From the NCBI GenBank assembly GCA_034008185.1, contig CM067109.1, positions 59,946,801 through 60,010,800 of the forward strand: 64,000 bases of DNA, read 5' to 3'. The DNA comes from Gorsachius magnificus. Taxonomy: Eukaryota > Chordata > Aves > Pelecaniformes > Ardeidae. The notes below the pieces were generated by a model. The model was not told the origin of the DNA. It saw only the letters and a program-made list of their open reading frames with translations, and searched no databases. Positions 52,153-63,576 of this stretch are shown in pieces. The position numbers and the translations under genes are program-made. The number at the start of each line of letters is the position of its first letter. Position 1 is the first letter of the stretch.

Positions 52153-52578
52153 CACAGACACAAACCTATTAGACTCTACATTTATTTAAATGGACATTAG
52201 TTAATGTCATAAACCTGCAAGAAGACTGCTCAGGAGTCATTTAAAATAGATGAGCGTTCTAGTCATTGCCACTGAGGTTAATAAGACTACTACTTTGTTT
52301 AGATTTACTTACTGTGTGTTTGCAAGACAAGGCTTTAATTTTAATGTTCTCAGTGAAGTCCATTGGATTTCACCTGAACCATCAGCACAAAAATTAAAAC
52401 TAAGAGCTGATGGGAGCCTTTTTTGGCAAGATCTGCAAGTGCTTATACTTCTTTTCAAATAGGCAATGCTAGTGATTTGAAAGGGACCAGCAGTTTGAGG
52501 GAAGACTCAAACTGAGTTCACATGAGTGAACTCACCGTTGAAAAATGTTCAGTGAAACATACTATATTTTCTTACTGC

Positions 52579-53128
52579 TGTCCTGGTTTTGGCTGGGATA
52601 GAGTTAATTTTCTCCCTAGTAGCTGGCATAGTGCTGTGTTTTGGATTTAGGATGAGAAGAGTGTTGATAAACACTGATGTTTTAGTTGTTGCAAAGTAGT
52701 GCTGACACTGGTCAGGGACCTTTTATTTTTTCAGCTTCCCCTGCTCTGCCAGGGGCACAAGAAGCTGGGAGGGGGCACAGCCAGGACAGCTGACCCCAAC
52801 TGGCCAAAGGGCTGTTCCAGACCACACGACATCAGGCTCAGTGTATAAAGTGGGGGGAGTTGGCCAGGGGGCAGCAATTGCTGCTTGAGGACAAGCCAGG
52901 CATTGATCAGCAGGTGGTGAGCAATTGCATTGTGCCTCACTTATTTTGTATATTCTGTATATTCTCTTACCATTATTATTTTTTTGTCTCTGCTTTTTTA
53001 CTAAACTGTCTTTCTCTCAACCCACGGGTTTTACTTTTTTTCCTGATTCTCTCCCCCATCCCACTGAGGGAGGGGTAGAGTGAGCAAGCGGCTGTGTTGT
53101 TCAGCTGCCTGAGGGGTGAAGCAACAGC
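52579..53128 (+). mobile_element. Avian ERVL-type solo LTR
   Basis: It starts TGTCCTGGTTTTGGCTGGGA and TAGAGTTAATTTTC, has GTATAAAGTGGGGGGAGTTG in the middle as a TATA-type promoter, and continues through TCTCTCCCCCATCCCACTGA to a degraded end near 53128. The orientation follows from the TATA position. There are no internal retroviral genes, so it is a solo LTR. It lies in the FOCAD-MLLT3 intergenic interval. Confidence 0.75.
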
Positions 53129-53734
53129 AACTGCTTAAGGTGCTTTTGCATTTCTGTCTTTTCCCTGGTAATTTATTTTTTGTTTTTGCTGTCTTTCTGT
53201 CTTATATTTTTTTACTGCCCATTACGTTCTTCAGGGATCTTTTAGAGCTGTGTTTCCAATGACCTGTTGTTTTCTGGGCTTACTGGACTTCAATTTCTTT
53301 TGGTTCCATTTGAGACTGCATTCTGGAACCCTCAAGATTTTCATCTCATTATCAATGCAGTCACTTGTATTGAAAAAATATCCAGTGTTTGCAACAAGAT
53401 CAATTATAGCAGTTTAGACACTTCTTCAACTCAAACTTTCCATCTCTTGTTGGCCTTACCAAGTGTCTGTGAAACCTGCTCCCATTGAAGAGAGGATTTT
53501 AGAACAAGTAGATTTTGACCCCTGTGCCTCAAGATCTGGACTTTGAAAGCAAATTACTGATGATACAAGTACTCTCCCAAAAGACCGGCAGGCCTCCTGG
53601 CATCCATTTTTTTTAGGAAGTGGTGCCCCTTTTTACCCTAGTCTCTTAAGGATTTCCTTGAGATGGGGATGCAAGTGCAGATTACTGATGAATGATGTGC
53701 TGGGAAACTATTGCTCTTTCTAAATTTTTTTTTT

Positions 53735-53767
<33 letters not shown>

Positions 53768-56700
53768 GTATATATGCCTTACACACACATATATTTGTAT
53801 GTATTTGCAATTTGAAGCAGATAACATTGATAGTTTTGGTCAGTTTAAAATATTCTATATGAGAAACAGCTAGATGGGCACTGGGTAAAAAAGAGGCAGT
53901 GGAGCACTGTAAGGTGGAAATTGCAGTAGATAGGGACACCGTGCTATTTCTCAAGACACCATGCTTTTTGCATTTGTGTCTTTTGGAGAGCTGGGAGTTT
54001 TATCTGAAATTGTTAATATATGGATAAGTATCTGGAATTAATATCATATGGTGATAGAAAGTACTCTGATAGGAAATCCATTGTGCATTGAGGGGTGCCT
54101 ACCACTAGGAGGAGTGTAAACAGAGCGCAGCTGCTCTACTACTGAAATCTATTGAATTCAGAGGACCACACAGAGCTTGTATAGAAGGCCTTGTAAAATC
54201 TGCATGGCAAGTCAGAATATACAGGCTGCAGCTCCACTGGTCCCCTCCAGCAGCTGGCAAAGCATTTCTACCCATCTTACTTCTCCTCTGCTCCCCTCTG
54301 TACCTTCATAAAAATTACCTCCATCTTCCTTGCAATGCTGTGATTACTAGCTGGCTCTCAAACATCCATATGTTGAGCAGTCTTGCTTTACAACTTTTTC
54401 ATCTGTAAAAGTAGCTACTTCTCATTCATATGATTTCCGTTTCAATTTCTGAAATATGCCTATCTAGCCCCTAAGGCCAGACTTCTGCAAATAGGTATGT
54501 AATATATTCCTCAGACTTTGCAATGTTCTTTCAAATTCCACATTTGTCAAAGCATTTCTTATTAATTGCTGAGCTAGCTGTGAATTTCAGTCTCTGTGTT
54601 CTGCCATACTACCTTTGTTTACACATTTTTTTCTATTTCTTCATTTTCCATTTCTTTCAGGGCCAAGGTTTGTCCTTACTGGGTTTAACTGGTTGCCCCA
54701 CTTCATGCCTTATTTTGTTGTCCTTGGTCAAGTCATTTAATCTCTTTTTGTTTCACTTCCCTATCCATAAAGTCAGGCTAAAACTACTTTCTGAGTCACA
54801 GTAAGGGCATCATCACAAGTTCATTAAAGATGAGGACAACTAAGACCCTATGGTTGCATAAGTACTTGTCACTGATAAAGAACTCTGCTTTTCTCTGCGA
54901 GTTTCTCACCAAGGTAATGCTAAGCCATTCCAGCTTCTCACTCACTTCCTAGTGATACTGGGAATAAGGAAGATTTGGATGGTTCATGGTTCTCGCAACA
55001 GAAACTGTGAAGGTTGTGTACTCAGCCTTTCTGATACTCCTGTCACCAAGCTATAGCATAAGACAAGTAGGCTATGATCAAGACATACTGGTCATTTTAT
55101 GCATAAACTCTGATCTTGGATAACAGTCAACTTAGGTAACTAATACAGTGGCCACCACAAGAACCTGATGCAGAGTGAGGACAATCACATAATTCCTTTG
55201 CACTCTTTGGTTGATTTCCAGCAGGGAGGTCTCCTGTTGGGCCAAGAACTGAGAACACCTATTTCAGTGAAGTTACTCCTTAAGAGCTCTCTTGCACATG
55301 TGATCAGACTCTGTCCTGGCTGTGGCTGTGGAAATCCAGAGCAGGTTCTCTGAAATTGGCCATTACACAGGCCTAAACTGAGCACAGAATTTGACTGTGT
55401 TTCTTTGTCTAACAGGAGTATTTCCTCTAGGGGCTACACCATCGTGAGGAAATAAAAACCTAAATACTTCCTTGTAGGTTTCTCAACAAGACTTTCTACT
55501 CCAAACAGATTTCCTTATGTGTCCCTAGAGGCCTTTAAACATTTTTTTTTTTTAACCTTCTGTACTATAATATTGTGCATAGCCAAGACTCCCTTTTTGC
55601 ATTTATCTTTTGTCGTTACTACGTCCCTCTGAGGTGGCTGGTGGTGAGTTAAAACTATTTTATATTGTTTTCTAAAACATGCAGCCCTTGCTCTTAAAGA
55701 TCTTTTCCACTGACTAGGGGTTTAATATGTTACTAGCTAAAGTGCTTATTTTCTATTTGATTTGTGATTAGAAATAGAAAAGCCAATAAAACCTCAAAAC
55801 AGGCATGCACTTGGCCCAGGCTGCTTGGCCTTTGTTCAGCCTATGTAGCTAACTCAAAAAACAGCCAACTGAGGGAGAGTATTTTGCATTAATTCCTGGC
55901 AGTCAGAGTGGCATTACAAAGCAGCTTATACATATTCCTTGTCGTATATGTAAGATCAGCTGTAGGCTCATTCTAAGTTTTGGCTCTGGTTCAGACCAGC
56001 ATCTTAACATTGTAATCAAAGTATCTGGCTTGGATCAGGAATGGGCTATGATTTTATATATTGTCTGCATAAGGAAATTAAAAGATCTCAAATACAGAGA
56101 AATTCAGACTGGTGATATATTTAAAAGGCACTGTGGTTTCCTTTATGGCCAGTAATATTAGCTGTTTCAGCTAGTTGCTTTTCTGAAACATTGAAAAACA
56201 AGGTCCATGTAAAATCAGTCCATATATCTGGGTCACAAAATTTGAACTTCAAATGGAAATTTAAAACATCTGTTTTTGAAACCCTGAAGACAATTCAGTG
56301 TCCAAGTGAGCTGGGAAACAGTCGCCTTTTTTGTGGCGTAAGACTTCTGTAAGAAGTATCTTCTGTATCTGCCTTGTGTAAGAAAGTAATACAGAAAGGC
56401 AGCAATTCCTTTCAGATGTGTGTGGAATCACCAACAGTATAGCTACAAAATACAGCTCCTGTTAGGTCAGGTGCAATGCTGCCCTAACACAGCTGCCCTG
56501 CTTCCAGAGTTAGCTGTACATTGAGCAGAAATGTTGACTCATGTTCTATCCAAGTTGGGGACCGGGGGTTTGTGCATCACACGCCACAGCATGATGTAGG
56601 TATGTCTGAAGGTGTCTGAACGTAGGGAGTGGTGCCTACTGGGAAGCCTACAGCTACATGAGTTATTTCAGCAGATGTAAAACGTGCAAGCGTTTTTAGC

Positions 56701-58479
56701 ACTGCAGTAGCTGATTACATGAACCTTTCGGTACTTAAATACCTTCAAGAACATGACCCAAATATCTCTCATTTTCCAGCAGCTGTGTAATTGTTCTGTG
56801 GTAAGCCCTGTTCTAGCAGTACTGGATAATACTACTAGAAAATTGCCTTCACCTTTGTAACTCAGTAGTTCTTTGAGCCAGGGTCTTTGCGCTTTCATAT
56901 GCATGTAGTTGCATCCATCTGCCGTAATGAGATCAAAGAATGTTTATTTTAACTGTTAATCCAAAATGAAGAAAATAGTTGCACCAGTTTGTCATTTAGC
57001 CAGCTCAAGATCGTTCTTTGATTCTGCTCCTGTTAGCCAAAGATTATATTTGGAGTTTGTGAAATGGATAGATTTTTAAATGGCTGTAATTGCATCACAG
57101 CCCCTTCAGCTTGAATACAAGTGCTGCTTTTATTTTATTTTTTTTTGTTTAAAAATCAACATTGCTTCACAACTGACATATTAAGGAATGTCCTTTTCCA
57201 AATTTGAGCCTGAATCTGCAGATGTTTCTAAGTAGTCATTACGCAACTGAGTGGTCTCTGTTAAGTAGTTAAAAAGATTATTAGAATGAATAAAGTTAGG
57301 TAATAGAAGCATGTGCACCGTTACACTGATGTGCAATGTAGGAAAACAGCTTGTATTGATTCAGTCCTGTTCTAAGTCTAGAGGAAAATATTTTTGTTCA
57401 GACACATAATAAAAATCAGCATAGAAGGACTCCAGAGGACTGCCGAGCTCCATTCCTTCCTGTAGAATCCCAAATTAGGGAAATGTATACGGAGTGTGAG
57501 TCTGTCCTAAAAAACTCATCCATGTAGGGTTCTAGAAAACAGAATTGTCTCACTGATAGCTGTTAAGAATAACTTAATTTTCTGGTTACTGACAACCTCA
57601 TTTAATCTTATTCTCAACCGTGACACAAGCTAAACATCTGCCTTTGGGGGAAGACTCTTTTTTCTCTCTTCTTCCCTCTTTCTTCTATGGATGAAAATTA
57701 AAAATCCAGCAACCCTAATCACACAGTTTAGTGGAGACTCGCTACTTCTTGGACACCTTCTCTCATGCTAAGCAGGTTTGGGTATCACCAGCTATATTAG
57801 AGCTACTATTAAAAGCCTAACAGCTACTCTGTTTGCTTACGCTGTTACCAAAACTTCTCTTTTGAAGTGGCCTGAGTAGAAAAGCTGTTCACTCATCTAC
57901 ACTCTAATTCTGGTAAAACAAAAATACCAAAGATACCATGAAGTAACAGGACAACCGTTAAAGTGATTACAGTTTTGTGGCTTTCAGAAAGAAACCCCAA
58001 AGATTCAGAAGGGACTTTGGTTTCTTGACTTCAGCATAAAAGCTAGCAGGAACACAGAGACACAGACGTTGTGGAGACAAAAGACAGTTCTTCTTTCACT
58101 TGTCTGATTTGTTCTCTTTTGCAGTATGTACATTTGATGTTACCAGGCCTAAAAAAACCCCATTCCTTTCTCAGAAATTATTTTATCAGGAGGAAAGAAA
58201 GGAATAAAGTCCTATCTTCACAGCCTTCTGAGAAAAGCAGGGCAAATAACTGAATCTATGTACACCTTGTATAGAAATATGTCATCATGGCTCTTAACTT
58301 GCAAGATAATCATCTTTGCAGACATTTAAGATGGAAGCACATGCTTCCATCCCTATCACGGATACTGGCAAGTGAACGTACATTCAGGATCAGGCACACT
58401 GTGACTTCCCTCTAGCTATAGCTATGGATCATTTGTGTTCTTACACAAAAGAAGAAATAAATTTAAGCAGCCAGAAAGA
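53129..58479. other. Intergenic, no gene recognised
   Basis: More than 5 kb of AT-rich sequence without recognisable repeat other than the TG/TA microsatellite. Distal regulatory elements for MLLT3 could lie here, but single-sequence reading cannot show them. Confidence 0.5.
53730..53776 (+). repeat. (TG)n(TA)n microsatellite
   Basis: A T run is followed by about ten TG units and then TATATATATA, a compound dinucleotide repeat. Confidence 0.95.
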
Positions 58480-58839
58480 TGTCCTGGTGTCCGCTGGGAT
58501 AGAGTTAATTTTCTTCATAGTAGCTAGCATAGTGCTGTGTTTTGGATTTAGTACTAGAAGAATGTTGATAACACACTGATGTTTTTAGTTGTTGCCAAGC
58601 AGTGCTGAGACTGCTGAAGGACTTTTTGAGCTTCTCCTGCTTGGCCAGGTGCGTAACAAGCTGGGAGGGAGCACAACTAGGACAGCTGACCCAAACTGAC
58701 CAAAGAGCTATTCCATACCATAGAACGTCATGCTCAGGGGGAGTTAGTTGGTCAGAGAGGGGGAAGAGTGATCGCTGCTAGCTACACTATGTTAGCTACT
58801 ATGAAGAAAATTAACTTTATCACAGCTGAAACCAGGACA
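58480..58839 (+). mobile_element. LTR-derived element with 53-bp terminal inverted repeats
   Basis: The first part (TGTCCTGGTGTCCGCTGGGA onward) follows the 52.6-kb LTR. The last 53 bp (58787-58839) are the reverse complement of the first 53 bp (58480-58532) with only five mismatches. The outer ends are TGTCCTGG and CCAGGACA. Flanks AAAGA and AAAGG are similar, a possible target duplication. No TATA block remains. Confidence 0.8.
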
Positions 58840-60512
58840 AAAGGTTATAATTGTACTAAGTAATAATGATTTCCAGAACAAATTTGGGAAGACTAATTCA
58901 AATCTTTGCAGAAGAAGAAAAGCTGGAAGGAGGTGGACAAGAAGCAGAAATATTCCAATTTAGAGTGATGCTTTTATTTTTGTATTCGACTCCTTTGATT
59001 GTCTGCCTTGTTCCTGCTGAACCCAACAAAACTACGAGGTGACTCATACATAGAAATTGTCCATACTATTTTTTTTCCATTCGAGTTGAAAGAAAGGTGT
59101 TGTATCCTTATATGGTACCCCTGTAACAGAACATGATTTATTACACAGCAAGATGGAGCATTTTTCTGATTCCTGCATAATTGCTGTCATTAAGATAATA
59201 TGTTCAATGCATTCAAAATATCTATCTGTATGAGCTCAAATACCCACTGAGATATATAATTTTAGCTAACTATGTTTAAAAATCATATAAGATTTATGGA
59301 ATAAATTAAGGTTTACCTATTACTAATTTAAGTACATTTGTCTAATTTTTTAAAGGCAATAATAAGAAAAGCAGAAATATGCATTGTAGTTGTCATAAAA
59401 CATATGTATCTGCCTCGCTAAGAAAGGAGAGGTAGCACCACTTTGATAGCAGAGAAGCCCATCCTCCATTTCCTCACCATGAATTTTATGGTCAGACTGG
59501 CAGTGTAACACGAAGCTGGAATGTAGGTGTTGGGGTGGAAGAAAAGAAAGAGGGGTGGTTTGGTAATGATTTAAATAATCATGCCCAGTTACTACTGTAA
59601 AATTATCAGTGCTTCAAATTTATTGTTGGAGTAGGAATCAAGCAGTATTTCCAGGAGCTGCATTACTCAATAATGAAAGGTCACATATGGTTTGAAATTA
59701 AGTATGTGCCAATAATGAAAGGTGAAATACTTTTAGTGTATATATTATTGTTATTATTAGGAATGTGTTACACACTCAACTCTGCACTAACTTGGAAGAG
59801 TACATTGTGATTAAGCAACAAAAAATTAGTGTCTTCTGAATGGCAAAACCCCTCACTGCCTCAAGAAATGCTTCAGAGTCTGCTTTCCAGTGAAACCAAG
59901 GGGATCTAGACAGCTAAATGCTCTTGATGATCTACTCTCAGTCCTTAAAAGTCCCTTAAGTGACTGAACACTTGAGAAGAGCAGCTCAGCCACAGCAAAA
60001 ATTGAACCTTTCTAGGAGAAATGACAGGGATCCTTAAGCCTGAAGATGCTCTCTTCAGCTGGGCCCTGGCACCTGGAAGTGCACTGCATTAAGTGTGGTA
60101 GTGATCCAACCTTGCTGTGCTTGCTCATGTACATAATCCTTGCAAATAGCATTGGTATGGTTTTTTGGTTTGTTTTTTTTTTTTTAAATTTATCTTGCAC
60201 ACACAAAGTTTTAAAGTTGCCAGAATCAGCTTCAATGGGTTTATGGACTCAGCAGAAGTTCTTATGCATGCAGGCTCGCTAGCTAGCCCAATGCAAGGTG
60301 AGTAGAAATATGTGAACCGAGAGATCAGCACACTGCAATTTTAAAACATGGAGAGTCACATACTTGAGGGGTTAATTTTAATAAATTCCAAGTCACATTG
60401 TAACTTGTGGAATTTTTGCCAACTGTATTCATCCTTTTGAGTTGTTAGTACTGATTTTATTGATTAAGGCTTACAACAGCTGTAAGAAAAATGAGATACC
60501 GCTCACTGGCTT
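58840..60512. other. Intergenic upstream of MLLT3, no gene recognised
   Basis: AT-rich unique sequence, ending at the CR1 that borders the MLLT3 CpG island. A short T run lies at about 60172. Confidence 0.5.
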
Positions 60513-61157
60513 TCATAGAATCATAGAATTGTTTAGGTTGGAAAAGACCTTTAAGATCATCAAGTCCAACCATAAACCTAACACTGCCATCCCACCACTA
60601 AACCATGTCCCTGAGCACCTCGTCTGCCCGTCTTTCAAATACCTCCAGGGATGGTGATTCGACCACTTCCATGGGTAGCCTGTTCCAATGCTTGATAACC
60701 CTGGCGGTGAAGAAATTCTTCCTGATGTCCAAACTAAACCTCCCCTGGTGCAACTTGAGGCCGTTTCCTCTTGTCCTATCACTTGTTACTTGGGAGGAGA
60801 GGCCCGACCTCCACCTTTCCTCCTTTCAGGCAGTTGTAGAGCGCGAGAAGGTCTCCCCTCAGCCTCCTCCAGGCTAAACAACCCCAGTTCCTTCAGCCAC
60901 TCCTCATCAGACTTGTGCTCCAGACCCCTCACCAGCTTTGTTGCTCTCCTCTGGACATGTTCCAGCAATGCAACGTCTTTCCTGTAGTGAGGGGCCCAAA
61001 ACTGAACACAGTATTTGAGGTGCGGCCTCCCCATTGCCAAGTACAGGGACATAATCACTTCCTTAGTTCTGCTGGCCACACTTATTTCTGATACAGGTCA
61101 GGATGCTGTTGGCCGTGGCCACCTGGGCACATTTCTGGCTCATATTCAGCCGCCTGT
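60513..61157 (-). mobile_element. CR1 LINE 3' part, minus strand, abutting the MLLT3 CpG island
   Basis: It starts ATAGAATCATAGAATTGTTT and runs through the reverse complement of the ORF2 C-terminal region ([40 protein letters not shown]). It stops at about 61157, where CpG-rich sequence begins. Confidence 0.92.
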
Positions 61158-62336
61158 GAACCGGTACTTCCCTTTGAAGGAACGACTGAATTATGCCAGA
61201 ATTCCGGTCATCTGCGCTTCTCGTTCCGCAGTGAAGAGAGAGAAGCTGGGACGGGGGCCCGGCCGGGCTCCGGGGGAGGTCAGCCGAGGACATTCGCTGC
61301 GGGGCTCCCCGCGCCACCTCCTGGTCGCATGCGGAAGGGCCGGGGCGGCTGTTGGGTTCCTGCGTTCGGGCATTTCCCTCGGAACGGGCTTGCCCTCTGG
61401 CTGTCGAAGCGTTGAGTTATAATTGTCGTCAGAGAGATTATCAAAAATAGAGACAAAACCAGCTTTCCGTGTGGCAAAAAGTTACGACGGGCAGTTTTGG
61501 ACAATTTTATGGCTGTCGGAAAACACCCATCTCACGGGCGCCAGTACCGCCATTCGGGCGTCGCGCAGCAAACCCCCTCCAGCTCCGCACTGCCGCGTCC
61601 CGTGGCATCGTGAATCCGCGCCTTATCTCATGGAGCACGGGGGGGATACGGACGTCGTTGGGGTGCTCCCTCTCGTTTTGAAATAACGTCAGCCGGTTGG
61701 CGGTAGAAGCAGCAGTTAGCGCTACCACGAGGTGTTGAACAACCCCCGAGTGTCACCTCCTGCCTGCTGCCCGTCACCACCTGTCACACCGGTGCAACTA
61801 GGGCATTGCCTCGGACTCTTCCCACCTTTGTTTTTTGCGAGGGGATTTTCGGGGGGCTTTTCAGAAACGTTTGTGTGTGACGGCACACGAGGCGGAGGGT
61901 CGGGGAGGGAGGTCCTTCTTCCAGCGTACCTTTGGCACCGGGTCCCTTTTCTTAATTTTGGCCGGGGATCTCTCGCAGGCTGTGGCCGGTGGGTCCCGGC
62001 AGGGGAAGGCGGCGGGAGGGCAGGCGGTCTCAGCGTGCCGCCGTCTCCCCAGCTACGAGGAGCTCCCCGCGCTCGCCCTCGCGAACGGCGGCCCCAAGCC
62101 CATCGCCACCCACGCTGTGGCGGACAGCCGGGGATCCCGCCCGCCGGCCCGCCCGCGACCGAGCGGCTTTGCCGGGGCTCCTCCGAGGGGAGGGGAGGAG
62201 GGGAGGCGGGGGGCGGCAGCCTCCGCCGCTGCGTGCCGCTCGCTCGCGCTCTCCTCGCTCAGCGGCGGCTGAGGGGACGCTGCCCCGTTCCTCTTTTGTC
62301 GCAGCGCTCGTGCTCGGTTTCCCTCCCCGCCTCGGT

Positions 62337-62381
62337 ACGACGACGACGACGACGATGACGACGACGACGACGACGACGACG
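62337..62381 (+). repeat. (ACG)n trinucleotide tract upstream of MLLT3
   Basis: Fifteen trinucleotide units: six ACG, one ATG interruption, then eight ACG. It lies inside the CpG island about 325 bp before the MLLT3 start codon. CpG-containing triplet repeats of this kind are rare; whether it is transcribed is unknown. Confidence 0.95.
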
Positions 62382-62580
62382 GCGCCGCCGACCCCCGCCC
62401 GGCCGCCCTCCCGCTCGGCGTGTGGCGCCGCCGGGGGCACGCTCCCCGCCCGCCCCGGGGCACCCCCCCTTCCCCCCCTCCCGTCCCCCCAACCTGTTAC
62501 TTTAAGGGCCGGCGGGCGGGCGGGGCGGGGCCGGGCGGAGGGGCTCGCGGCCGCGGCCAGCGGGAGCAGCCAGGCGGAGG

Positions 62581-62645
62581 ATGTCCGCCCCCCGCCCGCC
62601 GCTCCTCTGCGCGCCCGCCGTCACCTCCACCTCTTTATGAATTAG
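62581..62645 (+). promoter_or_regulatory. Two tiny overlapping upstream ORFs in the MLLT3 leader
   Basis: An ATG at 62581 (A at -3) opens a 19-codon frame that ends with TGA at 62638-62640. The next ATG at 62637 overlaps that stop as ATGA and gives the minimal ORF ATG-AAT-TAG, which ends at 62645, 60 nt before the MLLT3 ATG. Both are in the leader only if transcription starts upstream of 62581, which the sequence does not prove. Confidence 0.5.
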
Positions 62646-62705
62646 CGCAGCGGGGTGGGGGCGGGGGACAGGAGCGAGCGCCCCAGCGGTACCGGCGCCC
62701 CAGGC

Positions 62706-62717
62706 ATGGCCAACTCG
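62706..62717 (+). CDS. MLLT3: MLLT3 (AF9) coding exon 1, residues MANS
   Basis: ATG GCC AAC TCG is followed directly by the donor GTGAGT, giving only four coding residues. Human MLLT3 has the same structure, a four-residue start MASS joined to CAVQVK. The local context AGGCATGG has G at +4 but C at -1. The next exon continues in phase 0 after an unusually short 497-bp intron. The alternative family member MLLT1/ENL begins differently and has CTVQVR, so MLLT3 is the better match. Confidence 0.92.
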
Positions 62718-63214
62718 GTGAGTACCGCGCACCCGGCGCCGCCGGGCGCCCGCCGCCGGGCAGGGGTTGACGTGACGGGGAACTTCGCTTCGCTTGCGGC
62801 TTTCCCTGGCTCCCCGCCGCTGCCGGCGGCGGCACGAGCACGCACGCAGCCGGAGGGAGGCGGCGGGTGTCGCCTCAGCCGCGGTCCTGCCGCCGCGCAG
62901 GGGGCACCGAGCGTGGAGGCGCCGGGAGGGGGGACGGTGCGTCCCTGACAGCGGCCCCCGTCTGCCCGCGCCCGTAGGACGGTACCGCGGGCCAGCGGCT
63001 GCGCCTCCCCGCGTCCTCCCGGTGGCGGCGAGAGCTCTTTCACGCCCTCGTCCCTGGGGCCGGCGTTTCGTCGCAGGGTTGCGGCGGTGCCTTTCCGTTT
63101 TTGTTCCTCCGGCCGGGTTTATGGTACCGTTTTGTCCGCGTGTCCCCGGCCGCCCCCCGCCCGGCCCCGCTTCCTCGGGCGCTCACCGGACGCTCCCCGT
63201 CTCTCCCCTCGCAG

Positions 63215-63395
63215 TGCGCCGTCCAGGTGAAGCTGGAGCTGGGTCACCGAGCCCAGGTCAGGAAGAAACCCACCGTGGAGGGCTTCACCCACGACTGGAT
63301 GGTGTTTGTCAGAGGGCCCGAGCACAGCAACATTCAGCACTTTGTGGAGAAAGTCGTCTTTCACCTGCACGAGAGTTTCCCCAGGCCGAAAAGAG
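63215..63395 (+). CDS. MLLT3: MLLT3 (AF9) coding exon 2, first half of the YEATS domain
   Basis: This 181-nt exon encodes [20 protein letters not shown], then [20 protein letters not shown], and ends ESFPRPKR plus the first base of the next codon (phase 1). The acceptor is CCCTCGCAG and the donor is AGAG|GTAGGC. All 60 residues look identical to recalled human AF9; ENL differs at EQCDIQH and WLHDSFPKPRR. The YEATS domain reads acylated and crotonylated histone lysines. AF9 recruits the super elongation complex and DOT1L through its C-terminal AHD. The aromatic-cage half of YEATS and the AHD lie beyond the window. Confidence 0.97.
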
Positions 63396-63514
63396 GTAGG
63401 CAGGGCCCGCCGCGGGCCGCCGCGGCGGGACCGGCCTCCTGCCCCCGGCGGCCGGGAGCGGGGTCTCCCCAGGGCGGCACCCCGCCGGCCCGGGGGGGCG
63501 AAAAGGGCACTCGC

Positions 63515-63576
63515 GCCTGGCGGCGGGTCTGGGTCCCGGCTGCCGGCCTGGCGGCGGGTCTGGGTCCCGGCTGCCC
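63515..63576 (+). repeat. 31-bp tandem duplication in MLLT3 intron 2
   Basis: Two copies of a GC-rich 31-bp unit beginning GCCTGGCGGCGGGTCTGG lie head to tail just after MLLT3 exon 2. The copies are nearly identical. Confidence 0.85.

Noticed and set aside
61732..62645. Long open frames upstream of MLLT3 (both strands)
   Set aside because: Same GC effect; the product is low complexity and the conserved AF9 start lies downstream.
62706..63395. MLLT1 (ENL) as alternative identity for the YEATS gene
   Set aside because: The residues CAVQVK, EHSNIQH and [12 protein letters not shown] fit AF9; ENL differs at these places, and FOCAD is the expected neighbour of MLLT3.
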